A DNA stretch of 30,116 bases from assembly GCA_028711825.1 (NCBI GenBank), contig JAQTRM010000007.1, forward strand, positions 1 through 30,116, written 5' to 3'. This stretch comes from Candidatus Omnitrophota bacterium (GTDB lineage: Bacteria; Omnitrophota; Gorgyraeia; Gygaellales; Profunditerraquicolaceae). Shown here piece by piece: positions 1 through 7,460 of the stretch (its first letter is position 1; each line of letters starts with the position of its first letter). Both the position numbers and the translations under genes were made by a program. The notes below the pieces were generated by a model. It had not been told where the DNA came from. It searched no databases and saw only the letters and a list, made by a program, of their open reading frames with translations.

Positions 1-42
1 AGAAAAATAATAAAAAATGCGGTTCTTGATAAGAGGTGAAGA

Positions 43-276
43 ATGAAAATAGAAATTTTAGGAGTGGGTTGTCCGAAATGCAAACAGCTTACCGTTAACG
101 TTGAAGCGGCAGTTAAGGAGTTAAATCTCCAAGCCGAGATCGGCAAGGTCACGGATATCGACAAGATCACCGAATACGGCGTGATGATGACTCCGGCTTT
201 GGCGGTTGATGGAATAGTAGTTTCGGCAGGTAAAGTTTTGAACAAAGACGAGATTAAAAAGATTATTGCAAAGTAG
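43..276 (+). CDS. TM0996/MTH895-type small thioredoxin-like protein
   Basis: This is a 77-residue cytoplasmic thioredoxin-fold protein. The redox motif CPKC is at Cys10-Cys13, and the thioredoxin cis-proline lies in the TPA triplet at residues 50-52. The length matches the 'small redox-active disulfide protein 2' family. The start is supported by an AGAGGTGAAG ribosome binding site just upstream. It heads a run of genes whose other members (DGC-domain protein, ArsF-like, ArsG-like, Acr3) point to arsenic resistance, so a role as dithiol reductant for that system is inferred. The next gene starts 11 nt after its stop. An arsR regulator was not seen; if present it lies left of the window. Confidence 0.9.
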   Translation: MKIEILGVGCPKCKQLTVNVEAAVKELNLQAEIGKVTDIDKITEYGVMMTPALAVDGIVVSAGKVLNKDEIKKIIAK

Positions 277-287
277 GAGGTATTTCG

Positions 288-695
288 ATGGCTGGCAATT
301 GCATGTGCAATGAGGCTGGTGTTTTGATATTTCCGTGCTCCGGCGGGTCGGATGTGGGAGAATTGTCTGACCGTGTAGCTCGCAAGATGGCAAAATGCGG
401 GCAAGCAAAGATGTTTTGTTTGGCCGGTGTTGGGGCGCATATCCCGGGGATGATTGAATCAACAAAGGCGGCGAATAAAATTATCGCTATCGACGGTTGT
501 CAAGTTTTGTGTTCAAAGAAGATTCTTGAGCATGCCGGATTTAATCCAGTTTCCTTTAATCTTAAAGAAATGGGATTTGAGAAGGGCAAGACTCAGCTCA
601 CCGAGGAAATTATTGAAAAAGCGGCTAATAAAATTTCAGGAGGTAAAAGTGAAGAGACTTTTTCTCGTAATTCTGGCGGCTGTTGCGGTAATTAG
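288..695 (+). CDS. DGC-domain putative zinc-binding protein
   Basis: This 135-residue protein contains the Asp-Gly-Cys signature at residues 69-71 that names the DGC domain, with further cysteines at 5, 7, 17, 37, 44 and 75 consistent with metal or thiol chemistry. It has no signal peptide. The C-terminal tail ends in GGCCGN, a possible extra metal-binding pair (Cys132, Cys133). That tail is encoded by bases that are also the start of the next gene in another frame, an overlap of 47 nt. An AGGAGG ribosome binding site precedes the ATG. DGC proteins often accompany ArsF/ArsG-type genes; the exact reaction is not known to me. It may be the equivalent of ArsE, but I cannot decide that from sequence alone. 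Confidence 0.85.
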   Translation: MAGNCMCNEAGVLIFPCSGGSDVGELSDRVARKMAKCGQAKMFCLAGVGAHIPGMIESTKAANKIIAIDGCQVLCSKKILEHAGFNPVSFNLKEMGFEKGKTQLTEEIIEKAANKISGGKSEETFSRNSGGCCGN

Positions 696-1068
696 CGCTT
701 CAGCAGTCTTTGCGGCAGATAGCAGTTCTGCGAAAACCATAGCGTATTATTTCCATGGGTCCTTTCGCTGCCCCACGTGCATGAAGATGGAGAAATATTC
801 AAGGGAGGCGGTTGATTCAAATTTCAAAGACGCTCTTGCTTCGGGGAAACTTGAGTTTAAAGCGGTTAACGTGGAAGAAGGGGGCAATGAGCATTTCGTG
901 AATGACTATAAACTGTACACTAAAACGCTTATCCTCTCGATGACTAAGGACGGGAAGGAAGTTAAGTCGAAGAACCTCGATAAGATCTGGGAACTAGCCC
1001 GCAATAAGCAAAAGTTTATTGATTATGTGGCGTCTGAGGTGAAGGCGTTTATGAAGGATACGCAATAA
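649..1068 (+). CDS. ArsF-like exported thioredoxin-fold protein
   Basis: I place the start at GTG 649, not at an ATG further upstream, because AGGAGGT sits 4 nt before it and translation from here begins with a clean signal peptide (basic KR, hydrophobic core, VFA cleavage near residue 22). The mature protein has FRCPTC with Cys41 and Cys44 as a redox pair. It matches the family annotated as nitrophenyl compound nitroreductase subunit ArsF. In the described arsEFG modules, ArsE and ArsF reduce nitro-aromatic arsenicals and ArsG exports the product. Here the substrate is unproven. Its stop TAA overlaps the ATG of the ArsG-like gene by one base, so the two are translationally coupled. Confidence 0.82.
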   Translation: MKRLFLVILAAVAVISASAVFAADSSSAKTIAYYFHGSFRCPTCMKMEKYSREAVDSNFKDALASGKLEFKAVNVEEGGNEHFVNDYKLYTKTLILSMTKDGKEVKSKNLDKIWELARNKQKFIDYVASEVKAFMKDTQ

Positions 1069-1754
1069 TGGAGTTATTAATCGCTTTCGGATCAGCCTTG
1101 TGGCTGGGCATTTTAACTTCGATCAGCCCATGCCCATTGGCTACAAACATCGCGGCGGTGTCGTTTCTTTCAAAGAAGATTGCGCATCCGGCCATGGTGT
1201 TTATTTCAGGGCTGGCTTACACGCTGGGCAGGATGGCTGCTTATGCGGTTCTCGGCTGGATCATTATCAGCTCTCTTTTAAGCGTGCCGCAGGTGGCGCA
1301 ATTTTTACAGAAATACATGGTGAAGGCTTTAGGGCCGCTTTTGATAATCACGGGATTATTTTTATTGGAAGCGATCACGATAAAGTTGCCCGGCGTGGCA
1401 TTGTCCCAAAAGCATCATAATAAGCTGGTGGAGTCCGGCGCGCCGGGGGCTTTTCTTTTGGGCCTGATATTTGCCCTGGCGTTTTGTCCGGTTTCAGCGG
1501 CGTTATTTTTCGGCAGCCTTATTCCTTTGGCGCTTAACAGCAAAGCGGGAACGTTATTGCCTTTCTTTTATGGCGTTGGTACGGGGCTTCCGGTGCTGAT
1601 GTTTGCCATAGCGATAGCCTTTGGCGTGACTTCAATGAGTCGTTGGTTTAATAAGATCACGAAACTGGAATTTTATACCCGCAGGATCACCGGCGTGATC
1701 TTTGTTCTTGCGGGATTGTATTATTCCGGAATTTATATTCTGCAGTTGTTCTAG
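1068..1754 (+). CDS. ArsG-like efflux permease of the DsbD/CcdA fold
   Basis: This 228-residue inner-membrane protein has about six hydrophobic segments. It has the two cysteines expected of the CcdA/DsbD transmembrane fold: Cys22 in the SPCPLATN motif and Cys140 in LAFCPVSA. Proteins of this type beside ArsF are annotated as aromatic aminobenzylarsenical efflux permease ArsG. An alternative is that it passes electrons across the membrane to the exported thioredoxin-fold protein encoded just upstream, which its fold and cysteines would also allow. The start overlaps the preceding stop (TAATG). The Acr3 gene follows after 13 nt with a GGGGGGAAG-type ribosome binding site. Confidence 0.85.
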   Translation: MELLIAFGSALWLGILTSISPCPLATNIAAVSFLSKKIAHPAMVFISGLAYTLGRMAAYAVLGWIIISSLLSVPQVAQFLQKYMVKALGPLLIITGLFLLEAITIKLPGVALSQKHHNKLVESGAPGAFLLGLIFALAFCPVSAALFFGSLIPLALNSKAGTLLPFFYGVGTGLPVLMFAIAIAFGVTSMSRWFNKITKLEFYTRRITGVIFVLAGLYYSGIYILQLF

Positions 1755-1767
1755 GGGGGAAGAATAA

Positions 1768-2907
<1,140 letters not shown>

Positions 2908-2985
2908 ACAGATCCAAAAAGGCTCAAAAATAACCTGGGAGAGAAGCAGGTAGAGGTAAAGAAAGCAAAAGGCAAAATAAGGCTG

Positions 2986-3043
2986 AAAATAAAGGGGACG
3001 GTTCTATTTTTTTCAAAAAAAATAGAACCGTCCCCTTTATTTT
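2986..3043. repeat. 58-bp perfect palindrome (28-bp arms)
   Basis: The arms are 28 bp each with a 2-nt centre. The outer part of each arm is AAAATAAAGGGGACGGTTC and the centre is a T-run facing an A-run. It immediately follows repeat copy 1 and lies just before a good promoter at 3055. As RNA it would form a long hairpin in either direction, so it could also stop transcription leaving acr3. The GGGGACGGTTC arm resembles dispersed REP-like palindromes mobilised by Y1 transposases, but no transposase is present here. Confidence 0.93.
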
Positions 3044-3054
3044 GAAAGAATATA

Positions 3055-3083
3055 TTGCGGAGGATTTTTGCCCGGAGTACAAT
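3055..3083 (+). promoter_or_regulatory. Sigma70-like promoter before the DsrE gene
   Basis: TTGCGG at 3055-3060 and TACAAT at 3078-3083 are separated by exactly 17 nt. The predicted start of transcription is about 20 nt before the GAGGAAGG ribosome binding site of the interrupted DsrE gene. It separates the DsrE-CDF genes from the ars run. Confidence 0.6.
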
Positions 3084-3113
3084 AATAGAAGAGATCGAGG
3101 AAGGATGGTAAAT

Positions 3114-3434
3114 ATGAAATTAGGAATAATTATCTCAAGTAATGACGCAGAGGCATGCTGGAATGCGATCCGATATGCTAATTTCGCCCTTGGACAGAAG
3201 GACGATGTTAAAATCTTCTTTATGGGCAAGGGAGTTGAGTATCAGAAAATCGGAACTGATAAATTTAACATCGTGGAGCAGGCGGAAAAGTTCATGCAGG
3301 CCGGCGGCAAAATCTGCGCCTGCGGGACATGTATTAAAAGCAGGGGGCAGTAGGGAACTGAGATGTGTCCGATCTCGACCATGAAGGATATGTATGATAT
3401 CGTGAAGGAGTCGGATAAGGTGGTGACATTTTAG
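3114..3434 (+). pseudogene. DsrE-family protein interrupted by an in-frame TAG
   Basis: The ATG at 3114 is favoured because GAGGAAGG lies 9 nt upstream; the ATG at 3105 directly abuts it. The first 79 codons encode a DsrE/DsrF-like sulfur-relay protein with an N-terminal beta strand and the cysteine motif CACGTC near the end. A TAG occurs at 3351-3353, but the same frame continues for 26 more sense codons (GTEMCPIST, then MYDIVKESD and VVTF) to a second TAG at 3432. That downstream segment looks like the natural C-terminal helix and strand of the family. A single base change from GAG or CAG would explain it. It may be a recent pseudogene, a sequencing error, or a functional shortened protein. 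Confidence 0.8.
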
Positions 3435-3467
3435 GATTTTCTCAATTTTTTAAAAAGGAGTTTATTC

Positions 3468-4385
3468 ATGGGAGTTTTTTCTAACAAAGTTCATTCTCAC
3501 ATGCCGAAGCAAAAATCTTCTTCGGATGAACTATTTGAATACCGTTCTGTGGAGAGGAAGCGTTTGTGGCTTGCTATTGCCGTTACAGGTATTGTGATGC
3601 TGGTGGAGATCGCGGGCGGGCTTTTAAGCAACAGCCTTGCTTTAATCAGCGACGCCGGCCACATGTTTACTCATTTTTTTGCTTTGGCTGTCAGCCTTGG
3701 CGCGATTTTCTGCGCGGCCAGGCCTGTTTGCCATCACAGGACTTTCGGGTTCTTCCGGATAGAGATCCTGGCGGCGCTATTCAACAGCCTTTTTCTTTTT
3801 GGCGTTACCGGCTGGATTGTGTATGAAAGCGTTTTAAGGATCCTAAATCCGGCTCCTGTTTTAAGTACCCAGATGTTTTTTGTGGCAATCATCGGCCTTA
3901 TAGCAAACCTGATAAGCGCCGTTCTTCTGCACGGGGCGAATAAAAACGATCTGAATATAAAGAGTGCTTTTGTCCACATGGTGGCCGATACTTTGTCTTC
4001 CGTTATTATCATTATCGGGGCAGTAATCATTCGGTTCACCGGTTGGGATATAATCGATCCTTTGCTGGGGATCGGTATTGCGCTGGTTATCCTCAGCTGG
4101 GGCTGGGGGCTTTTCATGGATTCTGTTCATATCCTGCTTGAAGGCGCTCCCAAAGGGTTAACTACCGATATCGTGGAAAAAGCCCTGCTTGAAGGCGTGC
4201 CCCAGATAAAAGAGATATGCGATTTGCATATATGGACGATTACATCGGAGATGTATTCGATGGCCACACAGATCAAGCTGAAAGAGAATTACTCGATGGA
4301 AGAATTGAGAGATATAAAAATGAAAATTAAATCTATTGTCGATGAACGCTTTGATATAGAGCACGTTACAATTGAGTTTGATTAA
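3468..4385 (+). CDS. CDF-family zinc/cadmium exporter (CzcD/ZitB-like)
   Basis: This 305-residue inner-membrane protein has six predicted helices followed by a cytoplasmic ferredoxin-like domain (residues about 220-305, with the LHIWTI segment typical of the family). CDF proteins exchange Zn(II), Cd(II) or Co(II) for protons. The metal site normally carries HxxxD or DxxxD in helices 2 and 5. Here helix 5 has the usual HMVAD, while helix 2 reads D62-A-G-H65-M-F-T-H69, so the last ligand position is histidine. The start has AAGGAG 9 nt upstream. It follows the broken DsrE gene by 33 nt and likely shares its promoter. Metal resistance linked to the ars genes is the simplest reading. Confidence 0.92.
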   Translation: MGVFSNKVHSHMPKQKSSSDELFEYRSVERKRLWLAIAVTGIVMLVEIAGGLLSNSLALISDAGHMFTHFFALAVSLGAIFCAARPVCHHRTFGFFRIEILAALFNSLFLFGVTGWIVYESVLRILNPAPVLSTQMFFVAIIGLIANLISAVLLHGANKNDLNIKSAFVHMVADTLSSVIIIIGAVIIRFTGWDIIDPLLGIGIALVILSWGWGLFMDSVHILLEGAPKGLTTDIVEKALLEGVPQIKEICDLHIWTITSEMYSMATQIKLKENYSMEELRDIKMKIKSIVDERFDIEHVTIEFD

Positions 4386-4397
4386 ACCGTAAAGCGG

Positions 4398-4551
4398 GTT
4401 ACCGGGGACGTCCTTTCAGGGGACACCCTTATGAAGGCAAAGCCTAAACTCTAAACCTGAAACTCGAAACAAATCCAAAAAATTCAAAAAATAAACTGGA
4501 AGAAAAGCAGGTATAGGTAGAGGTAAAGAAAGCAAAAGGCAAAATAAGGCT
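4398..4551. repeat. Direct repeat copy 2
   Basis: This is the partner of 2851-2984. It begins 12 nt after the CDF stop codon. Compared with copy 1 it has an extra CTGAAACTCGAAAC-like block that looks like an internal duplication of the preceding CTAAACTCTAAAC. The reading frame that copy 1 adds to acr3 is present here but not attached to any gene. Confidence 0.93.
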
Positions 4552-4620
4552 ATATTATAGGGTCTCCGGGAGCGTCCCCGCGGATAGGCATTTAGTTTTC
4601 CGTTTATTTTATAAAACTCT

Positions 4621-4648
4621 TTGTTTATTCTCTTGCCAGCGGTATAAT
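4621..4648 (+). promoter_or_regulatory. Sigma70-like promoter before the Spy-like gene
   Basis: TTGTTT at 4621-4626, a 16-nt spacer and a consensus TATAAT at 4643-4648. The leader to the ATG at 4706 is about 50 nt and ends in GTGAGGAATAA. Confidence 0.6.
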
Positions 4649-4705
4649 TAATAAATAAAAGGCCTTTTTACTTAAAAACCGCTGCTTTTTTACTGTGAGG
4701 AATAA

Positions 4706-5131
4706 ATGAAAAAATTAATAATCTTCAGTTTTTTATCCATTATTTTCTTTTCCGCTTTTCCCGTATTCGCCCAGGAAGATGAATCTCCTGATGTGGATTT
4801 AGTTCTTACCGACATGCAAACTCAGCTGACCCTGACCCCGCAGCAGAGCGCGGCGGTGAAGCCGATATTAGAAAAATACGCCGCCAAGCGCCGGCAGACA
4901 AAGAGGAACTTATATTATCAGGGTGTAAATGACAGCGGGGCTACCGTTAAAGCTTTGGAGGGCATCCGGCAGGAGGAAGAGGGGGAACTTAGCCGCATCC
5001 TTACCCCGGAACAGCTCAAAAAATGGAATGATAAACAAAGGGTAAGCAATTTCCTCAATAAGGATAATACCGGAGACAATAGGTGGCAATCCAAAGGCAG
5101 CGGCGGTATGGGCCTGGGGATGGATTTTTAA
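4706..5131 (+). CDS. Exported Spy/CpxP-like (LTxxQ) protein
   Basis: This 141-residue protein begins with a clear signal peptide (KK, long hydrophobic stretch, cleavage after VFA near residue 22). The mature part carries two LTxxQ-type motifs, LTPQQ and LTPEQLKKW, separated by a basic, helix-forming segment of about 45 residues. This layout matches small periplasmic Spy/CpxP-like proteins, which act as helical chaperones or sensors of envelope and metal stress. The C-terminal tail is glycine-rich and probably disordered. A promoter precedes it and an intrinsic terminator follows at 5166, so it appears to be transcribed alone. Confidence 0.72.
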   Translation: MKKLIIFSFLSIIFFSAFPVFAQEDESPDVDLVLTDMQTQLTLTPQQSAAVKPILEKYAAKRRQTKRNLYYQGVNDSGATVKALEGIRQEEEGELSRILTPEQLKKWNDKQRVSNFLNKDNTGDNRWQSKGSGGMGLGMDF

Positions 5132-5165
5132 GGCCGCGGTGTCGAAGGATTGATTTTAAATTGGG

Positions 5166-5200
5166 CCCTGCTCAACTAAACTCTTGCGCAGGGTTTTTTT
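5166..5200 (+). terminator. Intrinsic terminator after the Spy-like gene
   Basis: CCCTGC at 5166-5171 pairs with GCAGGG at 5188-5193 around a 16-nt loop, followed directly by seven T (5194-5200). Confidence 0.8.
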
Positions 5201-5216
5201 GTAAGAACGGATCTTT

Positions 5217-5936
5217 ATGAAAAAACCAAAGGCAGGCCTGAAAAATATAAAAGCGGTTTTGCGTCAATACGGGGATAAGGAGAAGTCCCTGATCCTCCAG
5301 GGATTTTTCAAGACCGGCCCCGGAGAATACGCCGAAGGCGATGTTTTTCTCGGGATAAAGGTCCCCGTCCTGAGAATACTGGCTAAGCGATACCGGGATT
5401 TAGCGTTTGGTGAAACTTTGCGCCTGCTTAAATCGCCGGTCCATGAGGAGAGGCTGTTATCTTTATTTATCCTGCTCCTGAAATACCGTAAAGCGGATTT
5501 ACCGGGGAAAGAGAAGATTTTTAAAATATACCTGGATAATACCAGGCATATAAATAACTGGGACCTGGTGGACGCGACGGCAAAATATATTATCGGAGAT
5601 TACCTTAAAGATAAGAACAGGGAAATTCTCTATAAGCTGGCCGGATCTTCTTCTTTATGGGAAAGGAGGATCGCGATTGTCGCCACGCATCATTTTATCG
5701 AAAATAATGATTTTGAGGACACCCTGAAGATCGCGAAAATCCTTATTTCCGACCCGCATGACCTTATCCACAAAGCGGCGGGGTGGATGCTGCGTGAGGC
5801 GGGCAAAAGGGATTCGGATTGCGAAGAAAAGTTTTTGAAAAAGCACTACGCTTTGATGCCGAGAACGATGTTAAGATACGCGATTGAACGGTTCCCGGAA
5901 AGGAAAAGACAGGCATATTTGCGGGGAATGATGTAG
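5217..5936 (+). CDS. AlkD-like DNA alkylation repair glycosylase
   Basis: This 239-residue, all-helical protein belongs to the HEAT-like-repeat AlkD family, which removes bulky or positively charged alkylated purines without flipping the base. The residues that line the lesion in Bacillus cereus AlkD have clear counterparts: Trp115 and Asp119 in NNWDLVD, Arg151 in WERRIA, and Trp190 in GWMLRE. The closing MPRTMLRYAIE segment is also typical. No signal peptide is present, so it is cytoplasmic. The ribosome binding site is weak. It lies just after a terminator, with no evident operon partner. Confidence 0.93.
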   Translation: MKKPKAGLKNIKAVLRQYGDKEKSLILQGFFKTGPGEYAEGDVFLGIKVPVLRILAKRYRDLAFGETLRLLKSPVHEERLLSLFILLLKYRKADLPGKEKIFKIYLDNTRHINNWDLVDATAKYIIGDYLKDKNREILYKLAGSSSLWERRIAIVATHHFIENNDFEDTLKIAKILISDPHDLIHKAAGWMLREAGKRDSDCEEKFLKKHYALMPRTMLRYAIERFPERKRQAYLRGMM

Positions 5937-5965
5937 ATCTACCGGGGTTTTTATGACCCGCCTGG

Positions 5966-6035
5966 TAAGAGCTTGGGTGTTAGTCCTAAAGCAAACCCAG
6001 GGCTTTAGCCTTAAGGGTAGTCGAAGGATTGATTT
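5966..6035. repeat. Intergenic hairpin element ending GTCGAAGGATTGATTT
   Basis: This 70-nt stretch opens with TAAGAGCT, contains a CTAAAGC/GCTTTAG stem around AAACCCAGG, and closes with GTCGAAGGATTGATTT (6020-6035). The same 16-nt closing sequence is found at 5141-5156, and a variant of the whole layout, with the same first 8 and last 9 nt, is at 25963-26035. Confidence 0.55.
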
Positions 6036-6061
6036 CGGAGTGAGATAAAAAAGGAGAAAAA

Positions 6062-6694
6062 ATGAGTTGTCAAAGCCGCCGAGCAGGGATGTTTCTTTTG
6101 ATGGGATTATTATTTTTAAGTATTTCTTCCGTCCGCGCCGAAACTATTATCCTTAAATCAGGTAATTCCATAGAGGGGAAAGTGTTGGAGAAGACAGACA
6201 GCGATATAAAAATAGAGTTCCAAAGCGCTCCTCTTATTTATTCCCTTGATGAGGTTGAGAGTATCGATGGGGTAAAAATAGTTCCGCCTGGCCCGGGGCG
6301 GGAAGCAGCCGGACCAGCGGCAGAAACCGGAAGGCCTGTTATAAAGGTCGATTATGACCATTTGATGTCCGAACGCAGAGATGGCCCGCCGCCGCAAAAA
6401 TATAAACTTCCTGAATGCGACAGTTTTGTTATCGACGCGACAGGATATTCTTTCGATAATCCCCCTAATCTCATTATGGTCGTAGTGGGGAAGGAATATA
6501 AATACGCGATTGCCTGGAGGCCGGGTGTTACTATTTACACTGTCTCGAAAGATACGCTTTCTTCTTTAAAGGATTCAAAACCTTTTCCGGGGTTTAAGGT
6601 AGGCCAGGATGTGGTTATCATGATCGGAAATTTGAATATGAGTACGAAAGATTTTTTCCCTTCCTGGTATTGTTTGGTTGATATAGAAAAGTAG
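6062..6694 (+). CDS. Exported protein of unknown function
   Basis: This 210-residue protein has a signal peptide with cleavage near Ala26 (VRA). It is followed by an ~45-residue beta-rich module (LKSGNSIEGKVLEK, then a DEVESI strand) that resembles the module at the start of the mature DUF481 protein encoded at 14235. A proline/glycine-rich linker follows, then a C-terminal region of about 110 residues that I do not recognise. A strong AAGGAG precedes the ATG. It is probably periplasmic. No operon partner is close by. Confidence 0.75.
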   Translation: MSCQSRRAGMFLLMGLLFLSISSVRAETIILKSGNSIEGKVLEKTDSDIKIEFQSAPLIYSLDEVESIDGVKIVPPGPGREAAGPAAETGRPVIKVDYDHLMSERRDGPPPQKYKLPECDSFVIDATGYSFDNPPNLIMVVVGKEYKYAIAWRPGVTIYTVSKDTLSSLKDSKPFPGFKVGQDVVIMIGNLNMSTKDFFPSWYCLVDIEK

Positions 6695-6923
6695 CCGTTT
6701 TTTTTGATGAGTAATTTACGTCATATTGGCTTAATTGTTTTTCCTGTTCTGTGTTCAGGCGGGAATCTTTATACTCAAGAAATGGGCATGTTTGACTGTT
6801 CGTAGACGTACCGAGCCTCTTCTTAAGGAGACGGTATTTCTTCCCTGCCCGCAACCGCATAACCATAAAAATCTGTTAGATTTAGCCTTCTTTTGCGTCT
6901 ATTTAATCAGAAAGGAGGCCAAA
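6695..6923. other. 229-nt intergenic region, nothing recognised
   Basis: It contains a T-run just after the preceding stop, several short AT-rich stretches and the AAAGGAGG ribosome binding site of the next gene. I see no convincing promoter, RNA gene or small ORF. Confidence 0.5.
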
Positions 6924-7286
6924 ATGACGGAAGAAGGTTTTTGGAAATTTTTGGAAGGAAGGGGTAAGGCGGATATGGTGCTCTACAGCACCGAAACCGG
7001 CGATCCGGATATTGACGCGGCGGGGGAGTTTATCAGGGGCCACGCGTTACTGCCGAAAGATTACAACAACCTTACGGAGAGGGAGCTTGAAGAGATGGGG
7101 GAGCTTCTTTTCCGGGAAAAGGTAAAACAAAAGACCAAGGAGGCGGTTTTGATACTTCTGGCGCACCAGGTATCGGATACCGCTTTAACCATTCTTACAA
7201 AATTCAACATGCGCCCGGATAAGCCGCTGGTTTATTTCGCCAGGCTTGCCCTGGAGGAATCCTTGATGTGGAATGGGAACCCGTAA
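6924..7286 (+). CDS. Small acidic helical protein, unknown function
   Basis: I choose the ATG at 6924 because AAAGGAGG lies 5 nt upstream; the frame is open further left but that part is not protein-like. The product is 120 residues, soluble, mostly helical and rich in glutamate and leucine, with no signal peptide, cysteine motif or recognisable domain. The C-terminal half (HQVSDTALTIL, then FARLALEESL) could be a single HEAT- or TPR-like helical pair, but this is weak. No neighbour gives a functional clue. Confidence 0.7.
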   Translation: MTEEGFWKFLEGRGKADMVLYSTETGDPDIDAAGEFIRGHALLPKDYNNLTERELEEMGELLFREKVKQKTKEAVLILLAHQVSDTALTILTKFNMRPDKPLVYFARLALEESLMWNGNP

Positions 7287-7401
7287 AATTCCGTTCCGCC
7301 CGGTAATTTTTTTATTATGGCCGGCACGCGGGGAGTTTGTGGTTTTTTCGATTACGCCGCACCCTTGATTGGATCCCTTTTCGCGTAAAGCAGGTTTTAT
7401 C

Positions 7402-7440
7402 TAAAACCCGCCGCGACATTTATTGTCGCAGCGGGTTTTA
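7402..7440. terminator. Bidirectional hairpin, likely terminator
   Basis: TAAAACCCGC pairs with GCGGGTTTTA, then after one mismatch GCGACA pairs with TGTCGC around a 5-nt loop. The stem is 16 paired bases with an A-run on one side and a T-run on the other, so it could terminate transcription in both directions. It also overlaps the possible promoter of the next gene. Confidence 0.7.
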
Positions 7441-7449
7441 AAGTATGAT
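7423..7449 (+). promoter_or_regulatory. Possible promoter with very short leader
   Basis: TTGTCG at 7423-7428 and TATGAT at 7444-7449 have a 15-nt spacer, shorter than ideal. If used, transcription would begin at or within a few bases of the ATG at 7461, which lacks a Shine-Dalgarno sequence. Confidence 0.35.
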
Positions 7450-7460
7450 AAAATAACTTT

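Larger units (their letters stand above)
4386..4705. other. 320-nt gene-free stretch built from repeats
   Basis: No coding sequence is supported. From left to right it holds the second copy of the direct repeat (4398-4551), a shortened relative of the GGGTGTCC/GTCCCCGCGG element at 4560-4583 (GGGTCTCCGGGAGCGTCCCC), and a promoter plus leader for the next gene. Confidence 0.8.

Noticed and set aside
454..648. N-terminal extension of the ArsF-like gene from an upstream ATG
   Set aside because: It runs antiparallel to the evidence: the ribosome binding site and signal peptide are at GTG 649, and the upstream part is a shadow of the DGC gene.
3351..3353. TAG read as pyrrolysine
   Set aside because: No pyl genes or suppressor tRNA are seen here, and a single base change is simpler.
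5485..5508. Similarity of the alkD coding sequence to 4386-4408 (ACCGTAAAGCGG, then TTACCGGGGA)
   Set aside because: The match is short, needs a substitution and an indel, and the AlkD protein reads normally through it; chance is likely.
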